From: DASYYE01 sp035946955
GTDB taxonomy: Bacteria > Actinomycetota > Actinomycetes > Streptosporangiales > Streptosporangiaceae
Assembly (NCBI GenBank): GCA_035946955.1
Contig: DASYYE010000071.1
Coordinates: 1-8,575, forward strand
DNA: 8,575 nucleotides
Direction: 5' to 3'
Shown here: one piece after another, positions 1 through 5,949 of the stretch
Position numbering within the stretch: position 1 is the first letter of the stretch
Layout: each line of letters opens with the position of its first letter
Made by a program: the position numbers and the translations under genes
The notes under the pieces: model-generated
Told to the model about the DNA's origin: nothing
Databases searched by the model: none
Seen by the model: the letters and a program-made list of their open reading frames with translations, nothing else

Positions 1-323
1 TGAGCAGAACCCTGGAAATTGGCACCCGGGATCCTGGTGCAAACCTTGCGTCGGGCGCGAGTACCGGCAGATTCCCAGTGATCAAGCGGTGAGTTCCCTC
101 GGGACAGATGTGGCCCTGGCCCGGAGGGGATCCGGCGGTAATCCGGGATTTCCCGGCGGGGCCGCAGCCGCGATATTGCATGCCGCGTTTATGGACACCA
201 TTCGCCGCGTCACATTCGTCACCTCAGCTCTGGTGTTCGCAGCCGCCAGGACCAGGGGTCTGGCCCGGCGGCTGGACGAGGACACCGGCGGCCTCAGCCG
301 GGCACGCGACACCATTGCACCCT

Positions 324-358
324 GCCCATGGTCATGGGTGACCATGCCCGCGGGCATG
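324..358. repeat. Cluster of overlapping CATG-centred palindromes
   Basis: CATGGTCA (327-334) pairs with TGACCATG (339-346) across a four-base loop. Starting inside that right arm, CATGCCCGCGGGCATG (343-358) is a perfect 16-base palindrome. The two share CATG, so they could form mutually exclusive hairpins in RNA, or give a dyad operator in DNA. No adjacent gene is firmly tied to it; the nearest supported gene starts at 624. Confidence 0.5.
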
Positions 359-420
359 AGTGCTTCCAGTAACCCCGGATAGCTGGCCGTGGTCGGCAGC
401 TGAGACCGGTGCCTGTCTCC

Positions 421-470
421 GACATTACATTGGTAACCTAAAACTAGCAAATTACTTCCAGAATTCTGGT
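421..470. promoter_or_regulatory. AT-rich island with palindrome, possible promoter/operator
   Basis: This block is clearly richer in A and T than everything around it. It contains the perfect 12-base palindrome CCAGAATTCTGG (458-469) and a GGTAACC core (432-438). On the minus strand TTGCTA (445-450), a 17-base spacer and TAATGT (422-427) give a loose sigma-70-like layout with 4/6 and 3/6 consensus matches. It lies about 150 bases upstream of the gene at 624 and could be a regulator site for it, but the promoter reading is weak. Confidence 0.25.
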
Positions 471-610
471 GAGAGAGTTGGCTTCCGCGAGCTGGGCCTC
501 CCGGAGACCGGATCATTCGGCTGGCCGGGTCATGGCCTTCAGCACGGGCGTGGTCCAGCTAGCGCGGACCAGTGTGTGCCACTGTGGGAGTCGCTGAGAT
601 GAGTGGGTTT

Positions 611-615
611 GGAGG
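611..615 (+). promoter_or_regulatory. Ribosome binding site fixing the start at 624
   Basis: GGAGG lies eight bases upstream of the ATG at 624. It favours that ATG over the in-frame GTG at 603, which would place this motif inside the coding region. Confidence 0.7.
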
Positions 616-623
616 TGGGCGCC

Positions 624-920
624 ATGGCCGCGCCTGAGGTATGGGTGGCCAAGGACGACGGCAGCGATATCGTCAGGGCCGGGGCTATCACGGCCGTCAT
701 CCGCGACTACAACGGGACTGTCGCCATCCGGCTCGCCGGCGACGGCTCGGCAGTGACCCTCGTGGCAGTCGCCCCGCACGAGGGCAGGCACACGCCCGGT
801 GACTTCCACCGTCAGCTGATCCGGGTGGTGGCCCAGCTGGCCGACGCGGCCGGGGCCGCCGTGGTGCGCCCAGCATGGGACGAGGCACAGGGCTGGAACT
901 GGGTCATCGATCCCCTCTAA
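624..920 (+). CDS. Small conserved actinobacterial protein, function unknown
   Basis: This encodes 98 residues starting MAAPEVWVAKDDG and ending GWNWVIDPL. I recognise the general pattern from short hypothetical proteins of actinomycetes but cannot assign a function. The first half looks like alternating beta strands (VWVA, AITAVI, TVAIRLAG, AVTLVAVA). Residues about 58-76 (GDFHRQLIRVVAQLADAAG) look like one amphipathic helix, followed by a strand and a Trp-rich end. It has no signal peptide or membrane segment, so it is probably a small cytoplasmic alpha/beta domain. The start is chosen for the GGAGG eight bases upstream. It stands alone: no gene follows until 1157, and a possible hairpin lies just after its stop. 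Confidence is high that it is a gene and nil for function. Confidence 0.8.
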   Translation: MAAPEVWVAKDDGSDIVRAGAITAVIRDYNGTVAIRLAGDGSAVTLVAVAPHEGRHTPGDFHRQLIRVVAQLADAAGAAVVRPAWDEAQGWNWVIDPL

Positions 921-955
921 CGGTGTCCGGCCGCCCGGGCCACGCAGGCCGTTTT

Positions 956-979
956 AGCAGCGGGCGCGTCCCGCCTGCT
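956..979 (+). terminator. Possible hairpin terminator after the 98-residue gene
   Basis: AGCAG plus CGGG (956-964) can pair with CCCG, a bulged C, and CTGCT (970-979) around the five-base loop CGCGT. It lies 35 bases past the stop at 920. There is no U tract after it, which is common in high-GC actinomycetes, so the role is inferred from position and stem only. Confidence 0.35.
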
Positions 980-1147
980 GGCTTGCCGTGTCGGATCCGG
1001 GGCGTCACAGCAGCATGACAAGGATTGGCGGGATGGGGCCGTGCCATCGGCGGCAGGTGGGCGCCACGTCACATGGGCGAGCGGGTTGCCGGATGCTCAT
1101 CAGGTGGTGACCATGTCCCACCGTGCGGCAGGGCGCCGCTCAGGTAG

Positions 1148-1164
1148 TTAGCTCGTATGGCTAA
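1148..1164. promoter_or_regulatory. Inverted repeat over the vapB start, possible autoregulatory operator
   Basis: TTAGC (1148-1152) and GCTAA (1160-1164) form an inverted repeat with a seven-base spacer that includes the ATG at 1157. VapB-type antitoxins usually bind inverted repeats at their own promoter, alone or with the toxin, so this is a candidate operator. The arms are only five bases long and could occur by chance. Confidence 0.25.
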
Positions 1165-1414
1165 ACGTAAGATAACTGTGACTGTGGATGAAGAACTCGT
1201 CGATCTGGCACATGCGTTTGGTGAAGAGAGGCTGTCGACGGTGGTTATTGCCGCGCTGGCCGAGCATGTGGAGCGCTTGGGACGCCTGGCGACGCTGCGG
1301 GATCTTCTTGATCGGTGGGAAGCTCAGGCCGGCCCGGTGCCACCCGAGTTCCGGGCAGATGCGGCTGCCGCGTTCGATGAGGCCGAGGACAGCCCGGGTA
1401 TGGCTGCGGGATGA
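1157..1414 (+). CDS. VapB-like ribbon-helix-helix antitoxin
   Basis: This encodes 85 residues. The N-terminus (KRKITVTVDEELVDLA) reads as the beta strand and first helix of a ribbon-helix-helix DNA-binding fold. Residues about 22-40 form the second helix. The acidic tail (residues about 60-85, FRADAAAAFDEAED) would wrap and neutralise the toxin. Antitoxins of this kind dimerise, bind their own promoter and inhibit a PIN-domain RNase. The gene overlaps the toxin by ATGA, the usual sign of translational coupling in such pairs. A conventional Shine-Dalgarno is weak (AGGTAG about nine bases upstream). Its first 25 codons have only 10 ending in G or C, unlike the GC-rich neighbours, which suggests horizontal acquisition. 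The gene appears intact although its partner is frameshifted. Confidence 0.8.
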   Translation: MAKRKITVTVDEELVDLAHAFGEERLSTVVIAALAEHVERLGRLATLRDLLDRWEAQAGPVPPEFRADAAAAFDEAEDSPGMAAG

Positions 1415-1852
1415 CCGGTGCGCCGCTCATCCTGGATGCTGATGGTCTGGACGCGCTGGCTGAGCAGCCACCCCCTGACCGTCTGCGAGGCCTGCTGGCC
1501 GAGGCCTGGGAGCGCAAGAGTGACGTGATCGTGCCGGCTCTGGTGTGCGCGGAGTGCTGCCGCGGCGCGGGGCCCACCCGTGCGGTCGAGGCAGCGCTGG
1601 GCGCGGCATCGAGAGACCCGGGCGGCGCGGCCCGCGGTACGTGTGGTTGCCACGGACTTTGATCTCGCGCGCCGCGTCGGGTCCGTCCTGCACGGTGCCG
1701 GCGCGGGTACCTCGGACGTCGTCGACGCTCACTCGGTGGCTGTGGCTTCCATGTATGGCCGCGCCGTTGTCGTGACATCCGATCCTGACGACATCCTTCG
1801 GCTAGCTGCCGCGGTGCCCGCAGTCCGGATCGTCACCCGCTCCGCACGCTGA
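1411..1852 (+). pseudogene. PIN-domain toxin (VapC-like), frameshifted
   Basis: The frame opening at 1411 gives MTGAPLILDADGLDAL and continues to about 1600, then runs into a stop at about 1660. The rest of the protein continues in the next frame from about 1600 (RHRETRAARPAVRVVATDFD) to TGA at 1852. Joined, the product would be about 146 residues, normal for VapC. All four expected PIN acidic positions are present: Asp9 (LILDADG) and Glu48 (VCAECC) before the break, and the Asp of SDVVDAH and of VTSDPDD after it. VapC proteins are Mg-dependent RNases that cut tRNA, rRNA or mRNA. The break is consistent with one extra base (or two missing) between about 1590 and 1606, in a GC-rich run. It could be a real inactivating mutation, a sequencing error or, less likely, recoding. 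As given, the toxin is not made whole. Confidence 0.75.
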
Positions 1853-1972
1853 TGAGCAGCGGGTCATTGACCGTGTTCCCCGAACGAGTGGTAGGCAGGG
1901 GTGAGGGGGTCCGGGAGGGCCCGCCGAGCGAGGCGCCGACCTCCTCCACGTACTCGCGGGTGAGCGCGTCCC

Positions 1973-2115
1973 GTGGGGACTCTGGTCGCAGGAGACGTGG
2001 CACTGCTGGAGAGCCCACTGACCGTCCTCGCCTCGCCGCCCGGCTCAACGCCGGCGGCGACGCGAACGTGTCCCGGCTCCGACTGCTGGCCGACCTCGCC
2101 GAGACCATCATCAGG
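1973..2115 (+). pseudogene. Unidentified coding remnant, frameshifted
   Basis: Plus-strand protein-like text appears in two frames. One gives GTLVAGDVALLESPLTVLA from about 1973. From about 2029 another frame gives RLAARLNAGGDANVSRLRLL followed by ADLAETII, with nearly all codons ending in G or C. The two join naturally if one or two bases have been lost or gained near 2025-2035, which suggests a helical protein fragment. I do not recognise the family. It stops abruptly at about 2110, where the opposite-strand integrase remnant begins, so it is probably cut by a recombination junction. Left of it (1853-1972) there are only scraps, for example minus-strand ALTREYVEEVGASL at about 1930-1980, which faintly resembles the start of a helix-turn-helix segment. 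Confidence 0.35.
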
Positions 2116-2669
2116 TCGCGTTGCGGTGGATGCGGGTAACGGGGATGCCCGCGGCGCGGGCCAGGCGGCGGATGAGGTCCCACAGGTGGCTCTGGCGCAT
2201 CCGGGCCGCCGGTGGGGGTGGCCAGCAGCGGACCGCTCAGCCCGCGCCCTCTCCACCCCCGCCTGGCCGGCGCCAGGCGAGGTAGGTGCCAGGGAGCCGC
2301 ACGTGCCCGGGATGAGCGGATCTTCGCCTTGCGGTTGCCCTTGCCGAGCACACCTAGTACGCGGTGGCCGCGGTCCTCGGCCAGGTCGGCGATGTCGGCA
2401 CCGCAAGCCTCGTGCACGCGCAGCGCGTTGTGCAGCAGCAGTCGCACCACCGCCACGCTGCGCAGCGCGCCTGGGCGCCGTGTCCGTATCGGCCGCGGCG
2501 ACCAGGGCGCGGGCCTGGTCACGGTCCAGGCCGACGGTGGCGGTGTAGTCGGGTCGACCACTGAGCGGGAGACGCCCTCGGTGGGGATCCGGCCGATCAG
2601 GTCATGGGCCGCGGCGTAGCGATAGAACGATGACAGCGCTGACAGGCGGCGGCGCACGGTCGAGGCCTC
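2111..2669 (-). pseudogene. Tyrosine recombinase (XerC-like integrase) remnant
   Basis: Read on the minus strand, integrase sequence can be followed through all three frames. STVRRRLSALSSFYRYAAAH (core-binding domain) runs to about 2552. DYTATVGLDRDQARALVAAA lies in a second frame. The first frame resumes with VAVVRLLLHNALRVHEACGA, which holds the catalytic Arg I, and GKGNRKAKI, which holds the beta-hairpin Lys. Then come PLIPGT, TYLAWRR, SGPLLATPTGG and RMRQSHLWDLIRRLARAAG, again switching frames. It ends at VTRIHRNAT followed by TGA at 2111-2113, exactly where the conserved His-x-x-Arg should follow, so the second Arg, the His/Trp and the Tyr nucleophile are missing. An in-frame stop near 2730 and absent N-terminal sequence show that the other end is also lost. 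At least five frame changes make this a dead gene. It once catalysed site-specific integration or excision of a mobile element. Confidence 0.8.
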
Positions 2670-2962
2670 CGCCCGGCCGCCTGCTGGGGGTACCGGCCCT
2701 GACCCGGTCGGCTTCTGTGACTGACGTCAAGGATCCCGCGACAGATGCCGTAGGGAGTGGCTGACAACCGTCCCGGTCGGCGTTGCCGGAAACCCCGCAC
2801 CGATTCGGTCGGCTGTCCCGTGAACCGCTCGGCGATCGTTGACAAGATTAGGAGCCACGTACGGCATTCATGCCCGAAGTGCCGGGCGGCGGAGATCCGG
2901 GCCGCACGATGGTGGTCTGAAATCCCCGACGCCACCGTACCGTTCCCGGAAGGACCGAAATC
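2670..2962. other. Intergenic stretch upstream of the 511-residue gene
   Basis: No convincing gene is seen here. Plus-strand frames contain some Cys-rich text (VRHSCPKCRAAE at about 2860), but without a start, ribosome site or frame continuity into the gene at 2963. The promoter of the 2963 gene should lie in this stretch; I cannot point to a clear -35/-10 pair. Confidence 0.4.
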
Positions 2963-4498
2963 GTGCCTACGAAGATCGGCGTTGAGACGTCCCGCCGACG
3001 GACCGAGTCCACCGGCGCACCCCAGCACGTGACCGTCGCGTGCACGGGGGAGGTCAGTGGGCAACCCGTCGCGGCAGTGGCCGCTGAGGCCGGTCGCGGT
3101 ACGGCGGGGCACCGCTTCTGCAGCGCCGTGTGCTTCCACACCTGGCACCAGCGGTGCCGCGACGAGGTCGCCCGCGACCTTGACCGGGTCGGGCCGCGCC
3201 CAAAGGTCGCCCCGGAGATCGCGGCAGCCCTCGCGACTATCGAACGCGACGATCCGGAGGAGCTCAAGGCTGCGGCCAGGGCCGTTGAGTGGCTCACCCT
3301 CCGCGGGCCGCAGCGGTTGACGCAGTTGGCCCTGTGCGAGTTCCTCTGGTACGAGCTGCCCGGCGCGGTCGACTCGGTGGCGCAGGGCCGGCACGTGGCT
3401 GGAGTTCTCGGCCGCCTGCTCGAGGCACTCGACCTGTCCCGCTATGCCGGGCTGTGCACGGCACAGGTCACAACCGAGATCGTGCGTACGGCTGTCGAGC
3501 GCGGCGTACCGGCGGCTCGGGAGGAGTTCCAGCGCGCCATGTACCGCAGCGGGATCGTCCCGCCCGACATCCCCGAACTTGCGTGGGGCACCGTGATGGG
3601 CGTCGAGGAACTCGAAGCCTACGAGGCGACGGCCGCCATGCTGGAGCTTGCGGTGACAGCCGGGCGGCTGCGGTCGGGTAGCGTCGGCTGGCGCGCCCGG
3701 CAGGCCGAGATCGCCGGTGAGTACCTACGATCGGCCGATCCGGCCCTGGGCGGCGTGAGCCGCCTCGACCGGATCCGGGCAGAGCGGATCAGCACCTGGG
3801 CGCGTAGCCGTGGCACGGCGCGCGGCAGAGCGGTCGCTGGCCTCACCGGGCGGATCAGGGACCCGCAGACCGTGCCGTCGGACGCTGACGAGCACTTGGC
3901 CCCGCCGCGCTGGCTGCTGGAGCGCGCCGGTACCGACGGACTGCCCCTGACCGACACCCACGCCCTGGCCGGCAGCGTCGTCGCCGAAGCCCAGGAGTGG
4001 TTCGGTCTGGACGGTACGGGAATCTGCCTGGGCTCGCTGCACGAACTGCTGCTCGCGATGAAAGCCTTGCGCCGCAACGGTAAGCGGCTGGTGATCACGT
4101 CCATCGGTCGACAGCTGCTGGCCCATCCGGAGCGGTTGTGGGCCGCCGTGGCCGGGGGCCTGGTCGGCGACGGGGAGGGCCCGGCCGAGGCGGCAGCGGA
4201 AGGCGCCCTGGTGGTACTCGCGGAAGGCCGCCAGCTTGGCCGGGAAGAGCTGGCGCGGCGGGTCGGTGCGATGCTGGCCGGCGAGGGTTGGCGCGACCCG
4301 GCCACCGGCGGTACTCCCGATGCTTCTTCCGTCCGCACGGCGCTCCGCGGGCTGTGGATCCGGCTGTCGGCCCTCGGCCTACTCGCCGACGAGCGCTGGC
4401 TGCGACCCCTACGCCTGTCCACCATCGGCCAGGCCGCGGTGCTCGCGGCGCTCCAGGCCCGGGCGGTCCGCCCGCGCCACACCCTCGCCGCCGGCTGA
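2963..4498 (+). CDS. 511-residue actinobacterial protein with degenerate FCS-type zinc motif
   Basis: The GTG start is supported by GGAAGGA (2948-2954) eight bases upstream. Residues 27-65 carry Cys27, Cys53, Cys57 and Cys65 (RFCSAVCFHTWHQRC). This resembles the short zinc-binding motif C-x2-C ... (Y/F)CS-x2-C at the N-terminus of many actinobacterial proteins. Here the first knuckle reads CTGEVSGQP and has lost its second Cys, and an extra Cys and His follow. Residues about 82-300 are mostly helical. Residues about 325-511 (LTDTHALAGSVVAEAQ, LVITSIGRQLLAHPERL, LGREELARRVGAMLAGEGWR, LWIRLSALGLL) resemble the C-terminal winged-helix-like part of large actinobacterial hypothetical proteins, some of them annotated near pRiA4b ORF-3-like proteins. 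That link is from memory. There is no signal peptide or membrane helix. Function is unknown; a nucleic-acid-binding role is inferred only. The gene stands alone with its own terminator. Confidence 0.75.
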   Translation: MPTKIGVETSRRRTESTGAPQHVTVACTGEVSGQPVAAVAAEAGRGTAGHRFCSAVCFHTWHQRCRDEVARDLDRVGPRPKVAPEIAAALATIERDDPEELKAAARAVEWLTLRGPQRLTQLALCEFLWYELPGAVDSVAQGRHVAGVLGRLLEALDLSRYAGLCTAQVTTEIVRTAVERGVPAAREEFQRAMYRSGIVPPDIPELAWGTVMGVEELEAYEATAAMLELAVTAGRLRSGSVGWRARQAEIAGEYLRSADPALGGVSRLDRIRAERISTWARSRGTARGRAVAGLTGRIRDPQTVPSDADEHLAPPRWLLERAGTDGLPLTDTHALAGSVVAEAQEWFGLDGTGICLGSLHELLLAMKALRRNGKRLVITSIGRQLLAHPERLWAAVAGGLVGDGEGPAEAAAEGALVVLAEGRQLGREELARRVGAMLAGEGWRDPATGGTPDASSVRTALRGLWIRLSALGLLADERWLRPLRLSTIGQAAVLAALQARAVRPRHTLAAG

Positions 4499-4510
4499 CC
4501 GTATGGCGTG

Positions 4511-4542
4511 GGCGGGCGGGGATAGCAGATTCTCCGCCCGCC
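4511..4542 (+). terminator. Hairpin terminator after the 511-residue gene
   Basis: GGCGGGCGG (4511-4519) pairs perfectly with CCGCCCGCC (4534-4542) around a 14-base loop, beginning 12 bases after the stop codon. The nine-pair all-GC stem is strong. There is no U tract, as is usual for actinomycete terminators. Confidence 0.5.
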
Positions 4543-4668
4543 GTCGGGCAGTCAGTGCCGAACCCACGCCCGACACGCCGAACCCGATCAACTCATACGT
4601 GAATGCTTATCCTCACGGAGCGTGTTGGGTGGCCACTTCAGTGGTGCGGCGGTGAGCAGGGCAGACAC

Positions 4669-4929
4669 CATCTGCGGCGAGACCACGGGCTCGTAGTCCC
4701 GCTCGCGGTGAACATCGCGGCACAATGCCTGCTCGCGGGCCACTTCGCCGGACACGTCGCGGCGCGTATAGCGGAGTACGCCATCGAGCCGGGGCATCTC
4801 ACGCTGGAGATCACCGAAAACGTCCTCATCGCTGATCCGGACCGGGTCGCCGGGGTCCTGACCCAGCTGCAACAGCTCGGGGTCCGGTTGTCCATCGACG
4901 GCTATTGCCCGGACTGGCCGGCCGGGTGA
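4669..4929 (+). pseudogene. Fragment of EAL domain (c-di-GMP phosphodiesterase)
   Basis: The plus-strand frame reads HLRRDHGLVVPLAVNIAAQ, then EYAIEPGHLTLEITENVLIA and GVLTQLQQLGVRLSIDG. This matches the middle of an EAL domain: the metal-binding Asn of VPLAVN and the Glu of LEITEN are present. The N-terminal E-A-L signature is absent. The next conserved block, normally IDDFGTGYSS, is collapsed to IDGYCPDW and the frame ends at 4929, so the catalytic Asp pair and the rest of the domain are missing. The change could be loss of four codons inside DDFGTGY followed by a break. EAL proteins hydrolyse cyclic di-GMP; this piece cannot. The in-frame ATG at 4603 gives a 108-residue reading, but the part before 4669 shows no EAL similarity. 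No ribosome binding site is evident. Confidence 0.75.
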
Positions 4930-4963
4930 AGGGTGAGGGTGTGCGGTGGTGCCGCACAGGGCG

Positions 4964-4987
4964 CCACCCCTGACCCCGAGGGGGTGG
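4964..4987 (+). promoter_or_regulatory. Ribosome binding site within a possible hairpin
   Basis: GAGGGGG (4978-4984) lies six bases before the GTG at 4991 and fixes that start. CCACCCC (4964-4970) can pair with GGGGTGG (4981-4987), covering part of the site. An upstream hairpin GTGCGG/CCGCAC (4941-4946 with 4952-4957) is also possible. Whether this modulates translation is speculative. Confidence 0.35.
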
Positions 4988-4990
4988 GTC

Positions 4991-5611
4991 GTGTACGCGC
5001 GTTCAGCCACGATCCAGGCAGAAGTCCGTTGCATCGATGACGGCGTCACCTACATCCGCGACGAGATCATGCCGGAACTCCTGCGCATCGACGGGTGCCA
5101 CGGCCTGTCCTTGCTCGTCGACCGGGAGTCCGGCCAATGCATCGCGACCACCGCCTGGGAGTCGGCACAGGCCATGCGGGCCAGCGCCGAGCGGGCCCAG
5201 CGGAGCCGCGACCAGGCGGAGCAGGTGTTCGGCGGCAGCGTCCAGTTCGAGGAGTGGGAGATCGCGACCATGCACCGGGATCACCCGACCCACGACGGCG
5301 CCTGTGTCCGGGTCACCTGGATGCAGCGTGATCCGAGCGAGGTGGACCAGGCCATCGACTACATGAGGACGACGGCCCTGCCCAACATTGAGCACTACCA
5401 GGGATTCTGCAGCGCCAGCCTCCTGGTCGACCGGCCATCCGGCCGGTTGGTGGCCTCAGTGACCTTCGACAGCCGCACCTCCCTGATCCAGGAACGGGAG
5501 CACGGCGCGCGGCTGCGGACGGAGGGGGCCGAGCAGACGGGGGTGCTGATGCTCGGCGTCGGCGAGTTCGAGCTGGCCCTCGCCCATCTGCGGATACCCG
5601 AGATGGCCTGA
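4991..5611 (+). CDS. Tandem ABM-like (dimeric alpha-beta barrel) protein
   Basis: This encodes 206 residues from GTG at 4991, chosen for the GAGGGGG site six bases upstream and because the domain begins at once (VYARSATIQ). An in-frame ATG at 4946 would add 15 residues with no similarity. Two ferredoxin-like repeats are visible, residues about 3-92 and 104-198. Each has a helix (GVTYIRDEIMPELLRIDG; AIDYMRTTALPNIEHYQG) and then matching strands, GLSLLVDRESGQCIATTAWE (38-57) and SASLLVDRPSGRLVASVTFD (141-160). This is the layout of antibiotic-biosynthesis-monooxygenase-like barrels, which in this form fold as an intramolecular pair. Many such actinomycete proteins have no known substrate, so a catalytic role is not established. 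No cofactor-binding residues can be identified. It is cytoplasmic, monocistronic and followed by two hairpins. Confidence 0.75.
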   Translation: MYARSATIQAEVRCIDDGVTYIRDEIMPELLRIDGCHGLSLLVDRESGQCIATTAWESAQAMRASAERAQRSRDQAEQVFGGSVQFEEWEIATMHRDHPTHDGACVRVTWMQRDPSEVDQAIDYMRTTALPNIEHYQGFCSASLLVDRPSGRLVASVTFDSRTSLIQEREHGARLRTEGAEQTGVLMLGVGEFELALAHLRIPEMA

Positions 5612-5674
5612 CCAGGGGCTAAGCCAGCAAGCGACCTGTCGCCCGATCGTGAGGACTTTCTGTACGCCTGTCGA

Positions 5675-5693
5675 GCGGCCCGAAATGGGCCGC
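5675..5693. terminator. Hairpin, first of two after the ABM-like gene
   Basis: GCGGCCC (5675-5681) pairs with GGGCCGC (5687-5693) around the five-base loop GAAAT. It lies 64 bases past the stop codon. There is no U tract. Confidence 0.35.
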
Positions 5694-5717
5694 GCGCCGC
5701 CGGAAGCGGGGGCCAGT

Positions 5718-5747
5718 GATCGCCCGGCCAGAGTTGGCCGGGCGATC
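5718..5747. terminator. Strong perfect hairpin, likely terminator
   Basis: GATCGCCCGGCCA (5718-5730) and TGGCCGGGCGATC (5735-5747) form a perfect 13-pair stem with the four-base loop GAGT. It follows the ABM-like gene and just precedes the tniQ remnant. A symmetric GC-rich stem with no T run on either side fits an actinomycete-type terminator. Confidence 0.5.
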
Positions 5748-5762
5748 GTGGCGAGCGTCCCA

Positions 5763-5890
5763 ATGACAGCACCGGCACGGTGGCCGCTGCACCCGCGGCC
5801 ACAGCCGATCGAGGCGCTGACGTCGTGGCTGACCAGGGTCGCCACCGCAACCGGACCACAGTCGAGGACCTGCTGCGCTACGACCTTGCA
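5763..5890 (+). pseudogene. TniQ N-terminal remnant, frameshifted and truncated
   Basis: From ATG at 5763 the frame reads RWPLHPRPQPIEALTSWLTR then VATATG. This matches the opening of TniQ/TnsD-family proteins (a P-x-P-x-P-x-E-x-LTSWL signature), which guide Tn7/Tn5053-like transposons to target sites. The next conserved stretch, TVEDLLRYDLA, is in another frame, consistent with loss of one base at about 5855-5858. TniQ similarity ends at the insertion-sequence border at 5891, after only about 42 codons of a protein normally several hundred long. The C-terminal part is not found to the right of the IS. No partner transposase genes (tniA, tniB) are present, so this is a scrap of a former transposon. 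Confidence 0.65.
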
Positions 5891-5923
5891 GGGTTCCAAA
5901 ACCTCGTCGCCGTCGCTGACCTG
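5891..5923 (+). repeat. Left terminal inverted repeat of the IS
   Basis: The outer block GGGTTCCAAA and the inner block GCTGACCTG match the right end in inverted orientation; the 14 bases between them do not match well. Confidence 0.55.
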
Positions 5924-5949
5924 TAACGTCACGGATGAGCCAGTGTCGG

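Larger units (their letters stand above)
1..610. other. Region without a confident gene
   Basis: Open frames exist on both strands, but none has a ribosome binding site, a recognisable domain or a clear third-position GC bias over its whole length. The most protein-like stretch is plus-strand 191-310 (residues such as MDTIRRVTFVTSALVFAAAR). It has no Shine-Dalgarno sequence before its ATG and could be a decayed remnant. The region holds a palindrome cluster at 324-358 and an AT-rich island at about 421-470, both listed separately. The stretch 500-610 leads into the small gene at 624. Confidence 0.5.

Noticed and set aside
82..516. Long minus-strand open frame in the first 520 bases
   Set aside because: Pro/Arg/Ala-rich low-complexity text with no domain, no ribosome site and no codon bias; typical of chance frames in GC-rich DNA.
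2597..3394. 265-codon minus-strand frame opposite the 511-residue gene
   Set aside because: Overlaps the start of a gene that has a strong ribosome site and consistent codon bias; its own translation shows no family.
3619..4482. 287-codon minus-strand frame
   Set aside because: Ser/Arg/Pro-rich mirror of the 511-residue gene; no domain or start signal.
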